DNA from: Azophilus sp965214305
GTDB taxonomy: Bacteria > Pseudomonadota > Gammaproteobacteria > Pseudomonadales > Azotimanducaceae
Assembly (NCBI GenBank): GCA_965214305.1
Contig: OZ243949.1
Location: forward strand, 930,001-994,000
Direction of reading: 5' to 3'
DNA length: 64,000 nt
Position numbers and translations under genes: made by a program. Of this stretch, positions 50,473 through 59,387 are shown one piece after another (position 1 is the stretch's first letter; each line of letters opens with the position of its first letter). The notes below the pieces were generated by a model, which worked only from the letters and a program-made list of their open reading frames with translations, searched no databases and was not told the DNA's origin.

Positions 50473-52884
50473 TCACTCGACCCCGCTCCGATAGCCGCGT
50501 ATGCCGCGTTCGAGCACCGACTCCATGCGGCTGCCGAAACCGGCCAAGCCCTTCAACACAATCTGTAGGAAAACACCGGAATCCGCATCCACAGCCGCGA
50601 AGCTGCGCGCGGCCGGTTGATCGAGAAAGCGCCGGGCGAGGACACGCACCCGCCAGCAGCAATCGTTGTATTCAAACCCCGCAATCCCCTCAATGGTGCG
50701 TTTGCTGACCAAATCGTAATTCCAGCGCCCGAACAGGGCGATACGCCGCGATACCGGCCAATGGAATGAAACGTCTGTTTGATCGATGTCCTGCGGGCGC
50801 CGATTGCGGTAGCCCAGATTGATGATGCGACGGTCATCCACCCGGTACTGCAAACCACCGGCCGCCTCGTCGATTTGGTTGTCGTTGGGGTCCCAAACCA
50901 AGCTCCCGACAAGCCGCCAACGGCCAGCCAAGCGACCGGCAAATGCCCCCGCAATGGCGGAGCTGTCGTGGCGGTCATCGGGCATCCGGGCCCCGGCTAG
51001 GGTGACGCGCCGATCGGCAAAATGCAGAATTTGTCCGATGCTGGCGCGTAATCGTTCCCGCCCGTCGTCGCGCCCGAAAAAGCGCGTGGTCAGGCCCACG
51101 GAAAGCCGGTTCGCATCGCCAATACGATCAAGGCCGGAGAAGCGATTCTCGCGAAACAATTGCAGATAACCCGCCGTCAGCACCTTGGTATCGAACAGCG
51201 GCAAACCCGCCTGGTTTTCGTATCCCTGGTACAGGTAATACAGCCGCGGTTCCAACGTTTGCACCAAAGCGCTGTTGAACCAGTTGAGTTCGCGCTCGAA
51301 AACAAGCCCGCCGTCCAAGGCGGCCGTTGCCATACCCCGGCTCGGGCTACGATCATCCAACGGCGCCGCATCGGAGTTCAGGCGATATTCCGTGTGGCGG
51401 TAGGCGGCGGTCGCCTTGAAGAAGCCAAACGGCCAGCGCAGCGGCAAAGTAAGGCGGGGTTCAACGTGCAGCCGCTCGCCTGTAATGGCATCAATGCCGC
51501 CCAGGCCGTCGGTGTTGCGGTCAAAAGCGGCACCGTTTGCCCAAATGCCATATGTAAGGGCCCCGGGGCCACGCCCCCTATAGAGAATTTCCAATTCCGG
51601 CAGCCGCCGATATTCGTTGCGCTCAATTTCATCAAGGCGCTGGAAAGCTTGCCCCCAAAGCCGCACGAAGAGCCCGTCGGATCGGTAGGCGATCTGCCCC
51701 CATTGCTGTAGGGCAATGCGGCTCGACTCGCCCAACCCCGAACCGAGGTCGTGAAAATAGTCCCGGTCGCTAACTTGTGAATATTGGAGGTCGGAGGAAA
51801 AGCGGCCAATCCGCCCGCGATGATCGATACTGATCTGCCAGCGATCAGCCGGATTGAATGTGGCGGGCGCCCGGGTGCCCACCAGCCGCTCCTCCCAATC
51901 ATCCCGCTTCAGGGTGCCGTTGTAGAGGTCGTCGTTGGGCAGGTAGAAACCGGCCAGGGTAGTTTGCTGCCAGCGCGAGAGGTGTCGATATTCGCCGCCC
52001 AGCCCGTAACCGCGTTTGCTGATGACCCGGGGAATGAGGGTCGCATCCCGGTTGGGTGCCAGATTCATGTAATAGGGTATGGAAAGATCCAGCCCATCCT
52101 CCCCGGAAATTTCAATATTGGGAAAGAGCAACCCGGATTGGCGCTCATTCGTGACCGGGAACTTGATATAGGGCGTGTAGAGAACCGGCACGCTCCGCAC
52201 ACGCACGACGGCGTGGTGGGCGGTGCCGAATACCGCCTCATCCGGCAGCTTTACACGGCGAGCGGTCACGCGCCAACTGTTGTTACCCGGCTCGCAGCGG
52301 GTGAATTGCTGACGGGTTAAAACAACATTGCCCGCCTCGTCGCGCGCAACGGTGGCCGCCGTGCCACGCAGTTCCGGGGCGGGCAGGAGAAAGTCCGCAT
52401 CCTGAACAACCGCCGTCTCCCGGTTGAGATCGACATCGGCGCGGGTGCCCCGCATCACCAAATCCGGCTCGCGGATGTAAACGCCGCCCTCCAGACGACC
52501 CAGGCGGCTTTGCTGACCCAGGATCGCTTGGCCAGCACGAATGGTGCGATTGCCCTGGGTGAGCAGCACATCGCCCGCCAAGGTGATCTCGCCATCGGCT
52601 TGATACTCGACCGAGTCCGCCTTGCCCTCCACGGCCATACTGTCGTCGTCTATGGTTTTGTGATGGGGCAGAGGCGGAAGCACGTAGCGACCACCGCAAT
52701 GAGCCGGCAAAGGTTGTGCCTGGGATTTGGTGAGGCCGTCTCGGTCCACCCAATAGACGGTTGCCGGCGACCGGCTGGTAAGAGCGCCCGCATTCTCTTC
52801 GGCAATGGCCAACCAAGACGCTGTCATTAGGCAGACCGCGCCGGTCAGCACAGACACGGGCCGCGCACCAGTGTTCGCTATCAC
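50473..52884 (-). CDS. lptD: LPS-assembly outer-membrane protein LptD
   Basis: Outer-membrane barrel that inserts lipopolysaccharide with LptE. About 803 residues. Signal peptide RPVSVLTGAVCLMTASWLAI; then an OstA/LptA jelly-roll domain (AVEGKADSVEYQADGEITLA, DVLLTQGNRTIRAGQAILG); then the barrel with VPVLYTPYIKFPVTNERQSG and ISGEDGLDLSIPYYMNLAPN. The frame is open to 53346 but that part is antisense to amgK. I take GTG 52884, with GGAG nine bases upstream; ATG 52923 is an alternative. First gene of lptD-surA-pdxA-rsmA, divergent from amgK. Confidence 0.95.
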   Translation of the reverse strand: MIANTGARPVSVLTGAVCLMTASWLAIAEENAGALTSRSPATVYWVDRDGLTKSQAQPLPAHCGGRYVLPPLPHHKTIDDDSMAVEGKADSVEYQADGEITLAGDVLLTQGNRTIRAGQAILGQQSRLGRLEGGVYIREPDLVMRGTRADVDLNRETAVVQDADFLLPAPELRGTAATVARDEAGNVVLTRQQFTRCEPGNNSWRVTARRVKLPDEAVFGTAHHAVVRVRSVPVLYTPYIKFPVTNERQSGLLFPNIEISGEDGLDLSIPYYMNLAPNRDATLIPRVISKRGYGLGGEYRHLSRWQQTTLAGFYLPNDDLYNGTLKRDDWEERLVGTRAPATFNPADRWQISIDHRGRIGRFSSDLQYSQVSDRDYFHDLGSGLGESSRIALQQWGQIAYRSDGLFVRLWGQAFQRLDEIERNEYRRLPELEILYRGRGPGALTYGIWANGAAFDRNTDGLGGIDAITGERLHVEPRLTLPLRWPFGFFKATAAYRHTEYRLNSDAAPLDDRSPSRGMATAALDGGLVFERELNWFNSALVQTLEPRLYYLYQGYENQAGLPLFDTKVLTAGYLQLFRENRFSGLDRIGDANRLSVGLTTRFFGRDDGRERLRASIGQILHFADRRVTLAGARMPDDRHDSSAIAGAFAGRLAGRWRLVGSLVWDPNDNQIDEAAGGLQYRVDDRRIINLGYRNRRPQDIDQTDVSFHWPVSRRIALFGRWNYDLVSKRTIEGIAGFEYNDCCWRVRVLARRFLDQPAARSFAAVDADSGVFLQIVLKGLAGFGSRMESVLERGIRGYRSGVE

Positions 52885-52929
52885 TAATCGGGTTCTCCGG
52901 CAGAACGGCGGCGATGATACCATCACGCC

Positions 52930-54033
52930 ATGCGCGCCACCCTTGTCAATTGGCTCGAATCCAAGCTCAACGTCGCCATTGCCGGTGTTGAATCCTTGCT
53001 GGTGGAGGCGAGCAATCGGCGGTTTTACCGGGTGCGGCTGGCGGCAGCCTGGCCCGGCGACCAAACCCGCAGACATCAACCACTGCCGGCTGCGGATACC
53101 GACGCATCGCCTCAGCCCGGCCAGCTGCCTTCCGGGTGCCCTGACCGATTGTCGAGGGTGCCGGCACAAGCTCGAACGGGCGACCAGACCCTGGTCGTTA
53201 TGGACTCGCCACCCGAACTGGAACGCAATGCAAACTTTGTGGCCGTGCAAAAACTGCTTTTCGAGCACCGTCTGCCGGTTCCGCAACTGTTCGCCATGGA
53301 CTCGAAACAAGGCTTTTTCCTGCTCAGCGACCTGGGCGACCGGCACATCAAGGATGTTTATGGCACGCCGCTTGAGAACGCCGCCATTGCGAGCGCCATC
53401 GACAACCTCGCCGCGTTGCAGCGTATTGAAGCCCCCGAGATTCCGCCCTATCTGGATTCCCGGTTCCGCGATGAGCTGGGAATCTTCGTCGAGTGGTTTC
53501 TGGGCAATTTGCTGGATGAGCCCCTACCCTCGTCGGCGGCCGATACATTCGAGCATTTGCTTGAAAACGCCGCCAAGCAACCGCAGTGCCTGATTCACCG
53601 CGACTACCATTGCCGAAATCTGCTGCTGTCGCCGAGCGGTGCCATCGGCATCGTTGATTTTCAAGACGCGCTCATCGGCCCCGCAACCTATGATCTGGCC
53701 TGCCTGCTCTGGGATTGTTACCACAGCTTCAGCGACCGACAACGACGGTACTGGCAAAGCTATTACGCATCCGTCTCGCCGTTTGCATTCAGAGCGGATG
53801 CACTGCCTCGGGTGCTGGACCTCACCGGCTTACAACGACAACTCAAAGCCATCGGCATATTCGCGCGGCTCATGCTCCGCGACGGCAAATCGTCCCACTT
53901 GCGCTACATCACCCCGGTGCTCGAGGCCGCCGTCCGGCTCTGCGCTGGCTACCCGGAAACCCGACCAATGGGGAAATGGCTGGCCGGGCTGATTGCCGTC
54001 TCCGCCAAGACGCTCAACATTTCCGCGGGATGA
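52930..54033 (+). CDS. amgK: N-acetylmuramate/N-acetylglucosamine anomeric kinase
   Basis: Aminoglycoside-phosphotransferase-like kinase that phosphorylates MurNAc and GlcNAc at C1 in the Pseudomonas-type peptidoglycan recycling route. Seen: NRRFYRVRL at the start, VMDSPPELERN, LLSDLGDRHIKDVYG, LIHRDYHCRNLLL (catalytic loop) and GIVDFQDALIGPATYDLACL. At 367 residues it is about 30 longer than usual, owing to residues 39-86 (AAWPGDQTRRHQPLPAADTD...), flanked by GGCGACCAAACC and GGCGACCAGACC. murU follows downstream. It is divergent from lptD with a short intergenic gap. Confidence 0.93.
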   Translation: MRATLVNWLESKLNVAIAGVESLLVEASNRRFYRVRLAAAWPGDQTRRHQPLPAADTDASPQPGQLPSGCPDRLSRVPAQARTGDQTLVVMDSPPELERNANFVAVQKLLFEHRLPVPQLFAMDSKQGFFLLSDLGDRHIKDVYGTPLENAAIASAIDNLAALQRIEAPEIPPYLDSRFRDELGIFVEWFLGNLLDEPLPSSAADTFEHLLENAAKQPQCLIHRDYHCRNLLLSPSGAIGIVDFQDALIGPATYDLACLLWDCYHSFSDRQRRYWQSYYASVSPFAFRADALPRVLDLTGLQRQLKAIGIFARLMLRDGKSSHLRYITPVLEAAVRLCAGYPETRPMGKWLAGLIAVSAKTLNISAG

Positions 54034-54199
54034 TCTACTTGACCTCAGCAACCCCAAGATTCCCTGGTGCCACGGTTGCAATTTTTCGGCCACGGAACGT
54101 CGCAACCGGCGCAGCATCGAAACAGCCACTTCGGCCACCCTCGCCGAGGGGAAATGCCAACGAGACAGCGACGATGCCCACCCCGGAGAGGCAAGATAA

Positions 54200-54916
54200 G
54201 TGAAGGCGATGATCTTGGCGGCGGGGCGCGGTACTCGGTTGGGGGCCTTGAGTAGGACGGTACCCAAGGTCATGCAGACCATAGCGGGCAGGCCGCTTAT
54301 CGACTATCAACTGGAGTGGCTGCGAGACGCGGGGGTCACCGATGTTGTCATCAACCTGCACCACTTGGGTGAACAGATCCGAGATTACGTCGGCAAGGGC
54401 GCGCAATTCGGGCTGGATGTGCGCTACAGCCCGGAAGCAACCCTGCTCGAAACCGGCGGCGGCATTGTCGCGGCCCTGCCCATGCTCGGCAACAGTCCCT
54501 TTCTGATCCTCTTGGGAGATATCTTCACCGATTTCCCGTTTTCCCGTTTCGCCAAGTCGTTGCCGGGAAACTCGTTGATGCACCTGCTCCTGACACCGAG
54601 GCCCGCATTCCGGGAGCGGGGCGACTTTGAATGGCAAGGCGACCGGGCGGGACAGCGCCTCGACACCCTCGCGAGCAAAGTTGGTGAGACCGGCGGGCTA
54701 GTCACCGGACGCGGCGATACCTATGTTTACTGTGGCCTCGCCCTGCTCGACCCGGCCCTGCTGGCGGGTCGCCTCGCCCAACCGTTCTCCCTGCGCGAGC
54801 CCCTGTTTGCGGCGGTATCCCGGCATCGCGTCACGGGGCAAGTATGGAACGGCTTCTGGACAGACATCGGCACACCCAAGCAATTGCGGAATGTCCGCAA
54901 GCGGTTGGGTAATTAG
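54200..54916 (+). CDS. murU: N-acetylmuramate alpha-1-phosphate uridylyltransferase
   Basis: Makes UDP-MurNAc from MurNAc-1-P after AmgK, bypassing de novo synthesis and the fosfomycin target. 238 residues, sugar nucleotidyltransferase fold: AMILAAGRGTRLGALSRTVP, KVMQTIAGRPLIDYQLEWLR, LLETGGGIVAALPMLG and FLILLGDIFTD (metal-binding D), with the C-terminal WNGFWTDIGTPKQL. Start GTG 54200 with GAGAGG upstream; ATG 54209 is possible. It is separated from amgK by 166 bases with no gene. Confidence 0.93.
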   Translation: MKAMILAAGRGTRLGALSRTVPKVMQTIAGRPLIDYQLEWLRDAGVTDVVINLHHLGEQIRDYVGKGAQFGLDVRYSPEATLLETGGGIVAALPMLGNSPFLILLGDIFTDFPFSRFAKSLPGNSLMHLLLTPRPAFRERGDFEWQGDRAGQRLDTLASKVGETGGLVTGRGDTYVYCGLALLDPALLAGRLAQPFSLREPLFAAVSRHRVTGQVWNGFWTDIGTPKQLRNVRKRLGN

Positions 54917-54922
54917 AGGCGC

Positions 54923-55089
54923 CTAGGAGCCTCTGCCTGCGGAATTCGCGAAAGCGAAAAGCCGCTATCGCCGTCCCGGCGGCCGGTCGATTGAGGCGAA
55001 TATCGAGCCATATGCAACGAAATCGAGCGGCTGGCGGGGCGGATGAGAGCGGATTTGCAGCCGCGAATTCCGAAGGCAGAGGCTCCTAG
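54923..55089. repeat. Dispersed repeat A, copy 4 (167 bp)
   Basis: Between murU and rpe. Begins CTAGGAGCCTCTGCCTGCGG and ends CCGAAGGCAGAGGCTCCTAG: nearly perfect inverted ends of about 20 bases. Inner blocks match copies 1 and 2 (TTCGCGAAAGCGAAAAGCCG, GGATGAGAGCGGATTTGCAG). Confidence 0.9.
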
Positions 55090-55144
55090 TGTTCCAATAG
55101 ACAGATAATCGTCGATAGAATGAGCCGCCCTTGCGGACGGGAAA

Positions 55145-55837
55145 ATGAAATACTCACCGATGCAGCCTTGGATCGCACCGTCCATTCTCGCCGCCGACTT
55201 CACTCGCCTTGGTGAAGAAGTTGTCGCCGTACTCAATGCGGGCGCGGACCTGATTCATTTCGATGTGATGGACAATCACTATGTGCCGAATCTAACCGTC
55301 GGACCCCTGGTGCTGGAGTCCATGCGTAAGGCCGGTATCGACTGCTTTGTGGATGTACACCTGATGGTAAAACCGGTTGACCGGTTGATCGGCGGCTTTC
55401 TCAAGGCCGGGGCCAATCTCATCAGCGTGCATCCCGAATCCACGGAGCACCTACATCGAACGCTGTCTCTCATTCGAGACGGCGGGGCCCAGGCCGGTAT
55501 CGTGTTTAACCCGACGACGCCGCTACAGGTGCTCAACGAAGCCATCCACCTCGTCGATCTCGTACTGGTCATGTCCGTCAACCCGGGCTTTGGCGGCCAA
55601 GCTTTTATTCCCGAGAGCCTCGACAAGCTAAAGCGCGTGCGTGAACACATTGAGGCCGCGGGCCGGGCCATCCGCCTAGCCGTGGACGGCGGCATCAAAA
55701 TCGACAATATCGCCAAGGCCGCCCGCGCCGGGGCGGATACCTTTGTGGCCGGCAGCGCCATTTTCGACAGCGCGGATTACGCGGCCGCCATCGCCGCCAT
55801 GCGCGATGAATTGCAGAGCGTCGATGCGCTGCCATGA
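55145..55837 (+). CDS. rpe: Ribulose-phosphate 3-epimerase
   Basis: Pentose phosphate enzyme, 230 residues. Seen: IAPSILAADFTRLGEEVVAV, HFDVMDNHYVPNLTVGP (metal ligands), DVHLMVKPVDRLI, VMSVNPGFGGQAFIPES and LAVDGGIKIDNIAKAARAGA. In Pseudomonas rpe is followed by a phosphoglycolate phosphatase gene and trpE; here a lipid gene cluster lies between rpe and trpE and no gph is seen. Confidence 0.97.
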   Translation: MKYSPMQPWIAPSILAADFTRLGEEVVAVLNAGADLIHFDVMDNHYVPNLTVGPLVLESMRKAGIDCFVDVHLMVKPVDRLIGGFLKAGANLISVHPESTEHLHRTLSLIRDGGAQAGIVFNPTTPLQVLNEAIHLVDLVLVMSVNPGFGGQAFIPESLDKLKRVREHIEAAGRAIRLAVDGGIKIDNIAKAARAGADTFVAGSAIFDSADYAAAIAAMRDELQSVDALP

Positions 55838-55893
55838 ACGTACTCATCGACAAAAAGACCAATCAAGACTTCACGAGTTAAGGAGCAAGCGCT

Positions 55894-56802
55894 GTGGGCA
55901 ACGCTCTTCCCTGGGTCGCCATTGCCGGTGCCGTTGGGCTGGGCGCCATTGTCGCCGTCGCCGGAAGTGCGGGCAGTGCAGAGCTGGGCGGGCTTCCGCT
56001 TTACGCGCTCTGTATCGCCACCGCTTTCCTGATGCAATGGGTCGTCTTTGTTTTCGCCTGGCTCGCCAAGACGGAGCGATATTACGATCTCACCGGATCA
56101 ATCACCTTTCTCAGCCTGGTCGTCTTGGCGCTGGCCTTCTCGAACGCCCCGGATTTGCGCGCCCTGACCATCGCCTTGCTGGTTGCAATCTGGGCGGTGC
56201 GGCTCGGCACCTTCCTGTCGCTGCGAATTCGCAAAGACCGTGTCGATCGCCGCTTTGATAACCTGAAAACCAACTTTGCCCGCTTCTTGATGACTTGGAC
56301 ATTGCAGGGATTGTGGGTTTGCCTGTCTTTGGCCGCCGGCTTGGTCGCCATTACCGGATCATCCCGAATTGCCGCCGATGGCTTCCTTGTCGTGGGGGCG
56401 GCTCTTTGGGTCATCGGGTTTGTTTTCGAGTCCACCGCCGATGCCCAGAAACGACGCTTTCGCGCCAATGCGGACAACGCCGACCGATTCATCGACACGG
56501 GCCTTTGGGCTTGGTGCCAGCATCCAAACTACTTCGGAGAAATCCTGCTGTGGACGGGCATCGCCGTTGCCGCCTGGCCGGCTCTGACTGGCTGGGCGTA
56601 TATCACCCTGATTTCACCGTTATTCGTCTGGGTGTTGCTAACTCGAATCAGCGGCATACCGCTGCTTGATGCCGCCGCCAAAAAACGCTGGGGCGAGAAC
56701 GCCGATTACCAAAGCTACCGCGCCAGAACGCCCAAGATCATACCGATTCCACCCGGGTTGCCTGTGTACTCCGGCGGGCGGACAGCGGAACCACCCAAAT
56801 GA
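55894..56802 (+). CDS. DUF1295-family membrane protein (steroid 5-alpha-reductase-like)
   Basis: 302 residues with 6-8 membrane helices (for example LYALCIATAFLMQWVVFVFA, FLSLVVLALAF). Family motifs: KTERYYDLTGSITF near the start, RIRKDRVDRRFD, and the C-terminal TGLWAWCQHPNYFGEILLWT with the conserved CQHPNYF. Members are predicted NAD(P)H-dependent reductases of lipids. The neighbouring lipid methyltransferase cluster on the other strand suggests a shared pathway. Start GTG 55894, with AAGGAG upstream. Confidence 0.88.
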   Translation: MGNALPWVAIAGAVGLGAIVAVAGSAGSAELGGLPLYALCIATAFLMQWVVFVFAWLAKTERYYDLTGSITFLSLVVLALAFSNAPDLRALTIALLVAIWAVRLGTFLSLRIRKDRVDRRFDNLKTNFARFLMTWTLQGLWVCLSLAAGLVAITGSSRIAADGFLVVGAALWVIGFVFESTADAQKRRFRANADNADRFIDTGLWAWCQHPNYFGEILLWTGIAVAAWPALTGWAYITLISPLFVWVLLTRISGIPLLDAAAKKRWGENADYQSYRARTPKIIPIPPGLPVYSGGRTAEPPK

Positions 56803-56848
56803 GCAATCGCAACCTGAACAACCCTCTGATCGACAGGCCCGGGCGAGC

Positions 56849-57892
56849 CTACCGGGGGCCTCTGGTACCGAACCGATAGTGGGCCACCAACCACTCATTG
56901 CCGCCACGCCAGCCGAACAGTTCCTCGCAAGCAATGAAAAACATGCGCCAGCGCTGCAGCAGGCGACGGGTGCTGAGGGTGGCATCGTCAGCAAGGGCGG
57001 CACCGGCGGCATGGCGTTGAGCATCCAGGTTGTCGAGCCAGGCTCGGGCAGTCTTGCGATAGTGGTCGCCGGAGAGTTGCCAACGCCGCTCCAAGCGCAA
57101 ACGATCCTGAAAGCACAACAGAGTATCGCTTGCCGGCATTAATCCGCCGGTGAAGAAGTGGCGACCCAGCCAATTCGATTCGCCCTCCACATGAAACGGA
57201 TACATCAGGTAGCGATGACAGAAGATGTGGACGAACAGCGCGCCATCCGGCGCAAGCCAGCCGCCGATTCGATTGAGCAGCGTTGCATAGTTGCGTATGT
57301 GCTCGAACATCTCGACCGATACCACGCGGTCGAAGCGTTCGTCGAGCTGCAGTTCGTTGACATCGGCGGTACGCACCCGCACGTTGTCGAGGCCGAGCGC
57401 CCGGGCGCGGGATTCGATCATCGCTTTCTGCGAACTGGAATTGGACAGGGCCAAAACACGCGAGTTCGGGTACTGCTCCGCCGCCCAGAGGGTGAACGCG
57501 CCCCATCCACAACCGAGGTCGAGGATGCGCATACCGTCCTCAAGCCCGGTGCGCTGGCCGTAGAGTTCCAACATGGCCGTTTCCGCATCGGCCAGTGTCT
57601 CCACGCCGGGTGGCCAATAGCAGGCGCTGTATTTCATGCGCGGCCCGAGAACCTGGCGGAAAAACTCGGCCGGCACCTCGTAATGCTGACGATTCGCGGC
57701 CTCCGGCTGCAAGGCCAGGGGGCTAAGCCGCAATTCCTCCAACATGTCCGCATAAAGGCGCGATGCGCTTTCAACATCGTCACGGAATTGTTGCCGCAAT
57801 CGGGCACCGATGAGACGACGCGCCCCGAATCGAATCAACGTATCGGGCAGCAGGCCGCGTTCAGCAAACTCAAACAACGAATACCTATTCAA
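56849..57892 (-). CDS. Cyclopropane-fatty-acid-synthase-like methyltransferase (second, shorter type)
   Basis: 347 residues, CmaS-superfamily SAM-dependent methyltransferase. Seen: NRQHYEVPAEFFRQVLGPRM, YSACYWPPGVETLADAE, SAM-binding LDLGCGWGAFTLWAAE, VVSVEMFEHIRNYATLL and HIFCHRYLMYPFHVEGESN. It lacks the N-terminal lipid-binding extension of true Cfa proteins and belongs to the group sometimes annotated 'coclaurine N-methyltransferase-like'. It acts on a membrane lipid by inference only. Last gene of the minus-strand lipid cluster; repeat B copy 2 separates it from the longer methyltransferase. Confidence 0.85.
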   Translation of the reverse strand: MNRYSLFEFAERGLLPDTLIRFGARRLIGARLRQQFRDDVESASRLYADMLEELRLSPLALQPEAANRQHYEVPAEFFRQVLGPRMKYSACYWPPGVETLADAETAMLELYGQRTGLEDGMRILDLGCGWGAFTLWAAEQYPNSRVLALSNSSSQKAMIESRARALGLDNVRVRTADVNELQLDERFDRVVSVEMFEHIRNYATLLNRIGGWLAPDGALFVHIFCHRYLMYPFHVEGESNWLGRHFFTGGLMPASDTLLCFQDRLRLERRWQLSGDHYRKTARAWLDNLDAQRHAAGAALADDATLSTRRLLQRWRMFFIACEELFGWRGGNEWLVAHYRFGTRGPR

Positions 57893-57950
57893 GCCTTACC
57901 CGCCTATTCTCAGCAAACCCCCAGTGCACAGAGCACCTCGAATGATTGAG

Positions 57951-58055
57951 GATTTATATACTTAACTCCATTTTCCACCAGCCGTTGTGCTCATAAAAGC
58001 TGCTTGTCACAATTTGCTGTGGTCTTGGGAAGCAAATATATATCCCCCAATGATT
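57951..58055. repeat. Dispersed repeat B, copy 2
   Basis: Closely similar to 15189-15292 in the same orientation: TTGTGCTCATAAA, TTGTCACAATTT, TGTGGTCTTGGG and CAAATATATA. It lies between two methyltransferase genes. Confidence 0.75.
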
Positions 58056-58079
58056 GCGGCCCGGACCCCCGGTGTCTCG

Positions 58080-59384
58080 TCAGGCCTCATGCCGCACACT
58101 GCTCCCGGTGGCCCGCCAGACCGGGCCCCGGTAGTCCGGCATGGCAAAGAGCATTTGGGCATCGCTGATGGTGCGCTCCAGAAAACCACCCTCGCAATAG
58201 GCAAAATAAAAGCGCCACATGCGCAGGAAGCGCTCATCGTAGCCGAGTGCCAGCGCCCGCGAACGGTTTTCCTCAAGCCGCCGCCGCCATGCACGCAGTG
58301 TTAGGGCGTAATCCGGGCCGAAATCCTCCAGGTTAACCAAAGCCAGCTGGGCCGCGCCCGCGGACGCAATCAACCCCCCGTTGCAGGGTATAAAGCTGCC
58401 GGGAAAGATGTATTGCTTGATGAAATCCACGCGCTTGAGCGCCTGAGGATAGGCGGCATCGCGGATGGTGATGGCCTGCATCGCCATCAGTCCATCGGGC
58501 CGCAGCAGCCGGGCGCAAGCGCGAAAGTAGGCATCAAGATACTGGTGGCCAACCGCCTCGACCATTTCCACCGACACCAATTTATCGTAGCGGCCGGTCA
58601 GCGAGCGGTAGTCGGCAAGCAACACTTCAACGCGGCCCGCAAGCCCGGCGGCGGCCACCGCCCGGCGGGCGTATTCATACTGGGCTTTCGAGATGGTCGT
58701 CGTGGTCACCCGGCAACCGCAACGCTGTGCCGCAAAAATTGCCAGCCCACCCCAGCCTGTACCGATTTCCAGGAGATGATCGCTGGCAGTGAGGCTGAGT
58801 TTTCGGCAAAGACGCAGCAGTTTGGCCTCACTGGCCTCATCCAGGGTTTCTGCGCCGCTGTCGAATACGGCGGCGGAATACATCATGCGTTCATCAAGAA
58901 ACAGACGGAACAGGTCGTCGCCCAAATCATAGTGTGCTTTGATGTTACGACGGCTGCCGTCCAGCGAATTGCGCCGCAGCGCATGCGCACAGGCGTTGAC
59001 TATCGCGGCCGGAAGCGCCGCCTTTCCGTCCAACCGATCAAGCGCTTCGCGGTTGCGGGCCAGGATGCGTATCAAGCCAACCAAATCGTCACAGTCCCAG
59101 TGGCCGTCCATGTAACTTTCGCCCGCGCCCAAGGCACCGCCAAGCACCAGATTCCGGTAGAAGGCGTCGTCATGCACACGGATGTGTACCACCGACTCAG
59201 CAGCACCGAAGCGGGCGACACCCCTGCCATCGGCGATGCTGATGGTGCCGTGCTCAATGCCACCAAGGGCGCGATGCAGCGCAGCCCGCAACAGGCTCGC
59301 CATGAACGCGGGTCGAACCGCCAGGGGCCCCGTGGCGACCACCGATTGTTGGCCCGGCCTCTGATTGCCGCTTTGGTTTCGCAT
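58080..59384 (-). CDS. cfa: Cyclopropane-fatty-acyl-phospholipid synthase family methyltransferase
   Basis: 434 residues, complete Cfa architecture. The N-terminal lipid-binding domain (residues 30-130) has GALGAGESYMDGHWDCDDLV; the methyltransferase domain has NIKAHYDLGDDLFRLFLDER, MYSAAVF, LEIGTGWGGLAIFAAQ, LVSVEMVEAVGHQYLDAYF and the KQYIFPGSFIP loop. Such enzymes add a methylene or methyl group from SAM to membrane unsaturated fatty acids. It starts three bases after the DUF1365 stop, so they are cotranscribed. With the DUF1365 and FAD proteins this matches gene sets known from the singlet-oxygen response of Rhodobacter and from furan or methyl fatty acid synthesis; which product is made is unclear. 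Confidence 0.92.
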   Translation of the reverse strand: MRNQSGNQRPGQQSVVATGPLAVRPAFMASLLRAALHRALGGIEHGTISIADGRGVARFGAAESVVHIRVHDDAFYRNLVLGGALGAGESYMDGHWDCDDLVGLIRILARNREALDRLDGKAALPAAIVNACAHALRRNSLDGSRRNIKAHYDLGDDLFRLFLDERMMYSAAVFDSGAETLDEASEAKLLRLCRKLSLTASDHLLEIGTGWGGLAIFAAQRCGCRVTTTTISKAQYEYARRAVAAAGLAGRVEVLLADYRSLTGRYDKLVSVEMVEAVGHQYLDAYFRACARLLRPDGLMAMQAITIRDAAYPQALKRVDFIKQYIFPGSFIPCNGGLIASAGAAQLALVNLEDFGPDYALTLRAWRRRLEENRSRALALGYDERFLRMWRFYFAYCEGGFLERTISDAQMLFAMPDYRGPVWRATGSSVRHEA

Positions 59385-59387
59385 CGG

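Noticed and set aside
54034..54199. A gene between amgK and murU
   Set aside because: Frames here are short, overlap both neighbours and show no ribosome site.
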